Below, in pieces: positions 56,988-64,000 of a stretch of DNA of 64,000 nucleotides (position 1 is its first letter; every line of letters begins with the position of its first letter). Both the position numbers and the translations under genes were made by a program. The notes under the pieces are model-generated. The model was not told the DNA's origin. It made no database searches and worked only from the letters and a program-made list of their open reading frames with translations. This stretch comes from Pisolithus tinctorius (Eukaryota; Basidiomycota; Agaricomycetes; Boletales; Pisolithaceae): contig JANFAH010000009.1 in NCBI GenBank assembly GCA_024663395.1, positions 1,736,001 to 1,800,000 on the forward strand, given 5' to 3'.

Positions 56988-57534
56988 GTGAGTCATCTCC
57001 GATGGGTGCGGTCGCGTGTTGAACATGTGGAGATGATGTGTTGATATGTCATCAGAGAGCGATACCACGTTGATGGGTACTTGTTTATGCCTGTCAGTAG
57101 ATGTTGGCGACTTGTTTGTTATTATATGGAATTGGACCAAGGCTAGATAGGACTTGGGAGATGAATTCTACTCCCAAAGGGGGAGGGGGACATGGAACGT
57201 TCAAAACCCGCTCAGGATGTGGCAAATGAAAACCACGGGGTGCAAGCGGAAGGTTTTAATTATTACTATAGCGCGTGATGAGATAAGACATGTGTGCGAA
57301 GATGAATGACCCATCGACTATTGCGGAGCGGTGGGTGGTGGCTGACGGAGCGGTGAGGGGAGGGGGGGAAAAGGAACAGGGCAGCTTAGCGTGAGAGTGT
57401 GGATGAGCGGAGTGGAAGCGGTCACAAGGACATGAAAAGCTCTACTTTATGGACTTAAAATCCAGGGGGGACAACCGCTTTTTGACCAGACTGCTGGGTG
57501 GACCCTGGGGGTGGTGGATAGGATGATCCGGCCA
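56988..57534. other. Convergent 3' intergenic region
   Basis: Lies between the stops of NDUFA9 (+) and TOM22 (-). G-rich runs (57174-57190, 57357-57370). No gene seen. Confidence 0.5.
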
Positions 57535-57972
57535 TCATCTGAGGAAGGGTGTCAAGTTACGGGGAATTTGTAGTTGGGGGAATGGAAATGGACGAACGTG
57601 TTGTGCGCCCTGCTGCTGGGCCATGATTTCTTTCTCCTGGGCGACAATCTTTGCCTCGTCTTCGAGGGAGAGGGCGAGGGGCAGTCCGACGAGGAGTGCG
57701 GAGGTGGTGACGATCCAGACGACGTTCCCGAGCACCTTGCCTGTATTTTTTACGAACGAAACAGTTTTGGAGGCCTTTGAGGCGATGTTGTGTCTGGTTG
57801 TGGGGGGTATGATGTCGACGAGGGCGGTGAGACGGTCATAGAAGGACTCGTCTGCAGAGAGCTCTGAGGATATGGACGACAGAGACTCCGTCGAGGACGT
57901 GCGCGACGACGACGGGGACGCGTAGGGGGAGGCGTGGCCCTCCTTGTCTTCGACGATTTCGACTTTGACCAT
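57535..57972 (-). CDS. TOM22: Mitochondrial import receptor subunit Tom22
   Basis: Central receptor of the TOM complex in the outer mitochondrial membrane. Single exon, 145 aa from the Met at 57972 (an upstream in-frame Met exists at 58020). An acidic N-terminal cytosolic part (VEIVEDKEGH, SSELSADESFYDRL), then ALVDIIPPTTRHNIASKASK, and one transmembrane helix GKVLGNVVWIVTTSALLVGL ending PLALSLEDEAKI. A short intermembrane-space tail is Gln-rich. Length and order match fungal Tom22. Divergent from the Zn2Cys6 gene by 210 bp. Confidence 0.93.
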   Translation of the reverse strand: MVKVEIVEDKEGHASPYASPSSSRTSSTESLSSISSELSADESFYDRLTALVDIIPPTTRHNIASKASKTVSFVKNTGKVLGNVVWIVTTSALLVGLPLALSLEDEAKIVAQEKEIMAQQQGAQHVRPFPFPQLQIPRNLTPFLR

Positions 57973-58141
57973 CGTTTGAGTTTGCAAAATTATGGGTGCG
58001 GTGCCGAAATGACGACTCAATATGGCCGAGTTGAAACTCCGCCGGGTGTGTCTATGCTGTCAAACTCTGACTGGAAAATCCGATGGCGCACAGACGCTGA
58101 TCTTATAAGGCGAACTCAATGGAAGCACACTCCAGCACAGA

Positions 58142-58168
58142 TCACCACCACCACCACCACCACCACCC
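58142..58168 (+). repeat. CAC microsatellite
   Basis: Eight to nine CAC units directly upstream of the Zn2Cys6 start codon (58183), probably in its 5'UTR. Confidence 0.85.
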
Positions 58169-58182
58169 TCTGTGAACAAGCC

Positions 58183-61100
58183 ATGGACTCGTCCCACTCG
58201 TTCTCGCAACCAGGTAACCGACCATAGTGTGATCAGATCTCTGCGACTGTCTCTCACCTGCCCACCCGACCCAGGACTCGTCCTGCCAACCCCGTCCTTG
58301 CAGAACCAGATCCATGAGCTCGCAAAGTCCCTTCCTCCCCCCAGGAAACAAAACATTGCCTGTGATGCCTGCAGGTCGGTCTTAATCTACTCGCCCCGTC
58401 GTCTGTCCCCTTGACCCCCAGCAGAGCTAGAAAGGTCAAGTGCTGCAAGCTGCCCGGCCAGGACAAGGTGTGTAACTGGGTCTCCGTCTGTGCCGCCTCC
58501 AAATTCTCAGCTTCTCCTTGCTAGTGTCAAGTCAGTCGCTTCCATTCTTACTCTACTTTCGTCTCATTTCTTGTAATCAGCATTGTATGTCAAAGAATTA
58601 TCCGTGCACGTTCGTATTTCCGCTTCTCTCTCCCACGATATATCCCGCATCTGTCCATTCCATAGGCATTACGTCCAGCAGGCAACCAGCGAGAAGAAGC
58701 GCAACGGCGCAGCTCGCAGACCAAGAGGTCTTTCGACTAGCTCAAGGTACGACAGTGCGTTCACGGTTTACCTCGTGCCGTCGCTCATGCTAGGCGTCCC
58801 TTTCCAATATATACACGCACACACCCGTCCATCCACTCTGTAGTAATTCTTCCGCTTCTCCTGGGTACGCCATTCAATTGACCCGTTTTGTAGACCCTGA
58901 ACGTGTCCAACTTAGCCATTCCCCCGTCGAAAACGGTATATTCCCGTGGTCCAAGTCGACGTGGAGTATCCCGTGGGGACCCCGCATCAGTAATCATGCG
59001 GCACACCTCTTCCAGACCAGCACCCCAAATTTATTATATCACCTCTTTGCCCCACCTGACTACGGCACCCTGTCCGTCTGCCTTATTTCCACATTCCCCT
59101 CTGTCTTAACCGTTTTCATAGCGAACCCATCTTCACGTTTAGTCCACAAAGGTCACGTTCCTCTGCATATGCCGCTTGGGGCGACCAAGCCATCAAGCTT
59201 GAGGACGAAGCCTTCAGAGCAGAGTGCGTGCATTGCGTTCTAGTCGTCCGTGATTATATAAACCATCATCCAAGTCGTGACCATGCACTTCTGTTAACGC
59301 CTATACCAAATCCGGGGTCTTCTTTACTCGCGCTACGCACCCCTGTTTGCATTCCCTCTTCACTGCCTTTTTCATTTGTCTTATCGAGCAAGTTTAATAT
59401 TATTTTTATATTATTATCGTATTTCCCTTCTTGTTGATAACGCGGCTCCCCTTTGCAGACGACGCTGACGCCCCTCCTGACTCTGACAGGTTTGCGCTAG
59501 ATCTGGTCGAGGTCTACTTCCAAATCGTCCATACACGTCTTCCTCTCCTCGACCCTACTCAGTTCCGCTCTCGGCTCAATTTCCACACCGGCAGCCCGCG
59601 TCTCATCCTGACCAACAAACAGGAAGACCCTCTGCACCCCGCTCTCATCGCCACCGTTCTGGCTTGGGGCGCCAAGTTTTCTGAACATCCCCTTTTGGCA
59701 GCGGACAGGAATCAGAACAAGGGTCAGAGTCTCCTTGCCAAGGCGTTGATAGATCGATGTAGAGAACTCGCCGAGTCCACGAAAGTCCATCGCATTCCTC
59801 ATGAGGACCACGTGGTCATTTCGCTCTTGATCGAACCATTACAATGTCGTGAGTATCTCGTTGGCTGCACCCTCCTTCTCGGCCGATGATGACCCAACGT
59901 GCTCTTTATTTAGAGGATCCGACTGCAGAACCTGGTACATGTGCGCCGTCACACGTTCTTAACACCGCGATTAACTGTTGGTGCCGATTGCAGGTTTTCA
60001 TGGCTTCTGGTTAAACTGCGCAATCCGAAATCTCTTGGGGCTCGGGGTCTGTCATCACTCAGATCAGTCGCTTGGGGCGATACACTCATATCCGCATTTA
60101 TACATTTTTAGATCAACCACAAGTCAACTATGATTGAATACAAGGACCGAGACACCCGCGGCAAGATTATATTTGCTTGGTGGATGGCCTGCTTGTGCGA
60201 CGCTTTCTCAGCCCTTTATTACCGCCGAAAACCTATGCTGTAAGTCCTGAGCGGATCAAATGGGCCAGAAATGTTAATCATTTAACGCCACTGCTACCGG
60301 CATCCAGTGACGACGACGACTACGATATCGATTTTTATACCGCAACGCCAGACGGCGGTTCTGACTCATCGAAGTCATCTAGTCGTGAACAGCTTGAGGT
60401 GCGGCGTTTGGTTTTGTATTGGTCGGGGCCCTTTAAATTAATGATGCTCTTGTCAGTTTTTGGTTAGCAAGTTTCCTGATTCCGTAGTTTTGCTACCCTC
60501 TCATTTTTTCATAAGGGGTACTACGCTGCCGCACATGCGTTGGCACGAATATCGCGTCAGATCGCTCGGCAGCTGTGGCGGCCGCAGACAGACGCTGAGG
60601 GTATACCTCTTGAAGTGGTCGAGCAGGACTTGAGTGATCTTGTCACGTGGAGAGATAAGCACCTTTCCAAAGTCGGCGTTCCCGCAAGTTTGGTATCTGG
60701 GTGGGACTTTCTCACTGCGGTCTCCGCTTGTGCGTAGTTTCATTACATGTCCGTGTTTTCGGGCTGACGTGTGTGGACGGCAACGGTAGGCGCGAGCGAT
60801 GCGCAGTACCACGTCATGTGGATTCTTTTGTTCAATGCTTTGGACGAGCATGATGTACAAGAGCACGAACCCGTTTCTCCAGGCGTGAGCAGTCGGGTCG
60901 AAAGTGTGAAGCAGAAGATATATGAGGAGGCACTACAGGCATCGTTACGGGTTTCTGCGCTGGTGCGTTCATCCGTTCTCTGGCAGTATCTCGCTGCTAA
61001 CATGTAGATAGGCGGGCGTTTTGACCGCCAACGGGTATCTAGTGCGTCACATCACACCCGTGGGTCACTTCTCAATCTGACAAGCTTCGCAGAAACTGGA

Positions 61101-61383
61101 TACTGCCGTCATGCACGTCAGTATCATCCGAGCTGGTATGCTTCTTGCTCGGCTGGGACGTCCAGAGGCGCAGAACTGTATCGAGGGTCTGCGTCAATAT
61201 AGCTACGCCTATGAAGAGACGTGGGACCAGGCTGACCAAATCGAGCGCACTTACAAGCAAGCGGCAATCGACGGTCCGAATCTCCAGCGTATGGCTAGTG
61301 TGGTTCCGCGCGCGTCACCACACCGTGTGCATTCTGATTTGAAACCAAATGGACACCACCATCTCGGGAGCGGTGCGCGTTAG
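58183..61383 (+). CDS. Zn2Cys6 transcription factor with fungal-specific TF domain
   Basis: Zinc-cluster regulator. First exons: 58183-58213, 58275-58374, 58425-58467, 58525-58530, 58581-58609, 58666-58746, 58844-58864; the region 58865-59140 is unclear. Then one exon ends at 59223 and the next starts at 59490. The zinc cluster is CDACRARKVKC (three Cys) followed by KLPGQDKCQHC and MSKNYPC; its fourth Cys comes from the 6-nt exon at 58525-58530. The fungal_trans domain reads LDLVEVYFQIVHTRLPLLDP, HPALIATVLAWGAKFSEHPL, GFHGFWLNCAIRNLLGLG, IIFAWWMACLCDAFSALYYR and KLDTAVMHVSIIRAGMLLAR. Targets unknown. Divergent from TOM22. Confidence 0.87.
58525..58530 (+). other. 6-nt microexon encoding a zinc-cluster Cys
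   Basis: tgtcaa (Cys-Gln), flanked by cttgctag upstream and gtcagtcg downstream; introns of 57 and 50 bp. Phase 0 on both sides. It supplies the fourth Cys of the Zn2Cys6 cluster. Confidence 0.8.
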
Positions 61384-61786
61384 TTTCATTGTTTACTATG
61401 CAAGGTGCGCGCACAGCTATGGTTAATGTAAAACCGGTGTACTGATTGATTGGATTTCTGCAGTTTTCAGTTCTTCATCTCATGCAGCATTATTTTCTTC
61501 ACTTTTGTTTGTTGCGATACACTAACCTCCTACGGTACATATTATTATCCGGATGTATTTCCCTTTCGTTCTTCTCACGAACACTCCCTATGATACCCTG
61601 CTACTGGCAGTGCTTTTCCGTCCACAGTGCTATTGTACGCCCCGTTACCGCTTCGCAACTTGTTATGTTCACTGTACCCTCTTTTACTTTGTTGTAAATT
61701 GTTCTCACTGCTCTGCAAGGTACATTACGTGACGGAGGTCCGTTTCCAGTAGAAGACGTAATTCGGATGGTGTTCCGTTTCTACCG
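61384..61786. other. Convergent 3' intergenic region
   Basis: About 400 bp of T-rich sequence between the stops of the Zn2Cys6 gene (+) and SAS10/UTP3 (-). No gene seen. Confidence 0.5.
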
Positions 61787-64000
61787 TTATCCCAATGCAA
61801 CGCTCTTAACAACCTTGGAAATACCCGACTTCTCGCCCTCGTACTTGGATATATCCCCAATACCACCTTTGTAAACAGCTCTCTGTGAGGACACCTTTTT
61901 CTTCGCTTTTTCATATTTTTGTCGTTTCTTGACGCGCGGATTCCGGACGCTCTTGGGCCGATTGGGAGTGAGTCCCTTGTTCTTTAAGATAGCGCGAGAT
62001 ATCGACCTGGGACCTGACGATTTGTCGTCTTCGAGTTCTGGCCTGTGTAAACGTCATAATCAGAAATTCTCGTCCGATGGCGGAGAATCGATTAAAAAAA
62101 ACAAAAACAGAAAAATTCATCGTACCTGGACGCGGCGACCGCAGCTTCATAATCGGCTTTCTTTTTCGCCTTCTTGTTGGCAACAGCCGATTTGACAAGA
62201 TCATAATACCCCAAGCCATCATCATGATGACTCTCCTGAACGCCATCGTCGCCACCTTCCATTCCGCGCCTTCGCTTCTTTGATTTGTGGCTCATAGCAG
62301 AAGTAATATCAGAAGGAGCCCCATTAGGGCTCCCGAGTTCAGGGTCGACATCATCCAAATCGTCCCCACCCGTGCCGAGTTTCTTGTCCTTTTGTCTCTC
62401 CTTTTCCAGCTTGGTCTCACGTGCTTTTTTGCGTTCCCGATACGGAATGTCGTCGTCACCGCCCAGAGCGTTGGTGCGCGCGTTTTGCCGACGAGCGCTG
62501 GAAGATTCGATACGCGATACGTGGAACCGCAGAGATTTCTTGCGTGCTTGTTTGTCGTGCGCATCGGCGTGAGAGAGAGCGGTAACTTCGCCATAGGGAT
62601 CGACGACGGTATCGGAGGTATCGACGGGAATCGCAGCACCCTTGTTTTTGGATTTGGATTTCTTGGCAGGCGTGAAGTCGGGCTCGACGAGATCGAAGAC
62701 GGGTACGGAGGGTCCGTTCACGGCAGTTTTGCGTTTTTTCTTTGGCGGCTTTCCGTCGACGGAGGACGAGGATGACGGGACGGAAGCTTCCTCCTTGGCG
62801 GCAGAAGACCTGGAAGTCTTTTTCGATACGCTGCGCTTGGGTGGGGAGGGCGGTGGTGAAGACATTTCCGCATCTTTTATGAGTTCGGCGAGCTCATCCG
62901 ATTCCAATCCTCGCTTCATGATGCGATCCCATAGTGTCTCGCCTTTACCCTCCTCAGCCTCAGCCTCAAGCTCAAGCCCAAGCTCAAGGTCGTCCATCTC
63001 GTCCTCTTCGTCATCCTCGTCTGTCATGTTCTGATGGACGCCAATATTCTCGAGCATGTTAATTGACTGCTTGAGCGTGAGTAGGCGCTTGAGAATGGGA
63101 TGGGTTCGCAAAAGTTGTGGCCGTGAAGCGTACTTCTCCGACGCGCGCATGTGCAAGTAGAACGCGAGTGTCGTCATGTATGTTAGCAATGTTTCTGTAT
63201 TTAATGTGAAAAACGGTGAATAGGAATGCGACTGCGGAGGACCTACGGTAATACATGTGCTGCAACCCGAGTTCCATTGCGTTGGCTTCGGGACTTTTCA
63301 GGCTAGTCATCTTTAGAATTCTGGATATGCAGATGGAACGAGTACTCACGTTTCTATGCGGGCTTTTGTCTCTGTAAGGCTCTGTGCAGTGTCGTCCCAG
63401 TCCCGTGCGAGTGCGAGGGTTTCTGGGTTTTCCCGTTCAAGGAAACGGAGCAATGATTGCTTGTCTTTTGGGACATCTTCGATAATAGGAGCTCCCACGT
63501 CTAGTCCATCCCTGCCAGTAATCTGTGAGAGAATCGTGATAATGAGACAAATGGAAAGTACCCTGTTTCCTCTGGCTGGACGTCTCCCTCAATGACCTCT
63601 CCAAGACCAAAGTCCTCGTCTGCAAGTCCCTCGCGTGCCTTGGTTTGCAACCTCCGTGCCTCCTGTTCCTCCATTTCCTGCGCTTCCTCGTCATCCGAAC
63701 CTATTTCTGCGGCATTCGACGAGTAATAAGCGCGTTTTCCGTGACCCCACGTCTCCTCCTCCTCCTCTTCCTCCACTGGTGACGGGGAAGTGTCCTTTTT
63801 TGCCTTCTTGGACTTGGACTTTGACGACTTTTGCTTCTTTGGGGGAACCTTTTCATCCTCCATTTCTACGTCGGAATCATCTTCTAAACCGTCTGCCTCT
63901 CCACCATCTTCATCTTCATCGTCGTCTGAAATGCCGTGCAGTGCAAATACTTCTTCCTCTCCAAAATCATCCTCATCCCCTTCACTTCCTTCGTTCAGCG
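61787..64000 (-). CDS. UTP3: SSU processome protein Sas10/Utp3 (5' part beyond window)
   Basis: Nucleolar U3-snoRNP/small-subunit-processome factor of the Sas10/Utp3/C1D family. The N-terminus is cut by the right edge; the frame is open to 64000. Visible order: an acidic stretch with EEEVFALHGISDDDEDE, WGHGKRAYYSS, LADEDFGLGEVIEGD, DVPKDKQSLLRFLERENPET, LGLQHMYYQTLLTYMTTLAF, HPILKRLLTLKQSINMLEN, a long acidic/basic linker, and the Sas10 C-terminal domain GPRSISRAILKNKGLTPNRP, VRNPRVKKRQKYEKAKKK and GISKVVKSVALG. Introns were removed at 63573-63519 (approximate), 63346-63308, 63247-63191 (approximate), and between about 62132 and 62043. Confidence 0.93.

Overview
The window is nuclear DNA of a filamentous fungus, almost certainly a basidiomycete and most likely an Agaricomycete (mushroom-forming). 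Reasons: genes are dense on both strands and split by many introns of about 40-75 bp with CTNAY-like branch sites. Fungal-only components are present: the V-ATPase c' subunit, DASH Dad2, Spo71, a Zn2Cys6 regulator and alternative oxidase. An APH-kinase relic and an ACS-type MFS relic also fit. Gene models were spliced by hand from GT(GC)/AG sites, frame and remembered family similarity. No alignment was run, so exon edges are proposals, but coding phase closes across every intron in each full model.

Layout. 1-3.9 kb: SEN1 N-terminal half (-, cut by the edge), divergent from translin (+). 5.4-9.6 kb: SGF29, an HSP20 chaperone and a histone-fold (CBF/NF-Y) protein. 10.0-14.8 kb: a 2-oxoglutarate oxygenase, ARC1, mitochondrial uL6m and DASH DAD2, all +. 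15.9-20.5 kb: VMA11, a zinc-knuckle/SR protein (-), a nucleotidyltransferase-like protein and a SEC14-like protein. 20.6-26.9 kb is an accessory stretch: diverged repeats, a tandemly duplicated zinc-finger gene (one copy frameshifted) and a broken APH kinase. VMA6 (-) follows, then a decayed MFS transporter (29.3-31.5 kb).

31.6-40.5 kb: a 16-exon F-box gene (-), then mitochondrial genes NDUFAF6 (-), SDHAF1 (+), bL29m (-) and uS12m (-), with two small secreted proteins (+) between the last two. 42.7-49.6 kb: NSE2 (+), a Spo71-like PH protein (-) and alternative oxidase (-). 51.8-58.0 kb: a CENP-B-type HTH protein, a small basic nuclear protein (-), complex I NDUFA9 (+) and TOM22 (-). 58.2-64.0 kb: a Zn2Cys6 regulator (+) and SAS10/UTP3 (-, N-terminus beyond the edge).

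Themes. Eight genes serve mitochondria: uL6m, bL29m, uS12m, NDUFAF6, SDHAF1, AOX, NDUFA9 and TOM22. Two encode V-ATPase Vo subunits and several act in RNA or chromatin metabolism. The most unusual signals are 6-9 nt microexons that encode functionally critical residues, two GC-AG introns, and the duplicated zinc-finger locus with a fixed TATA-to-ATG spacing.
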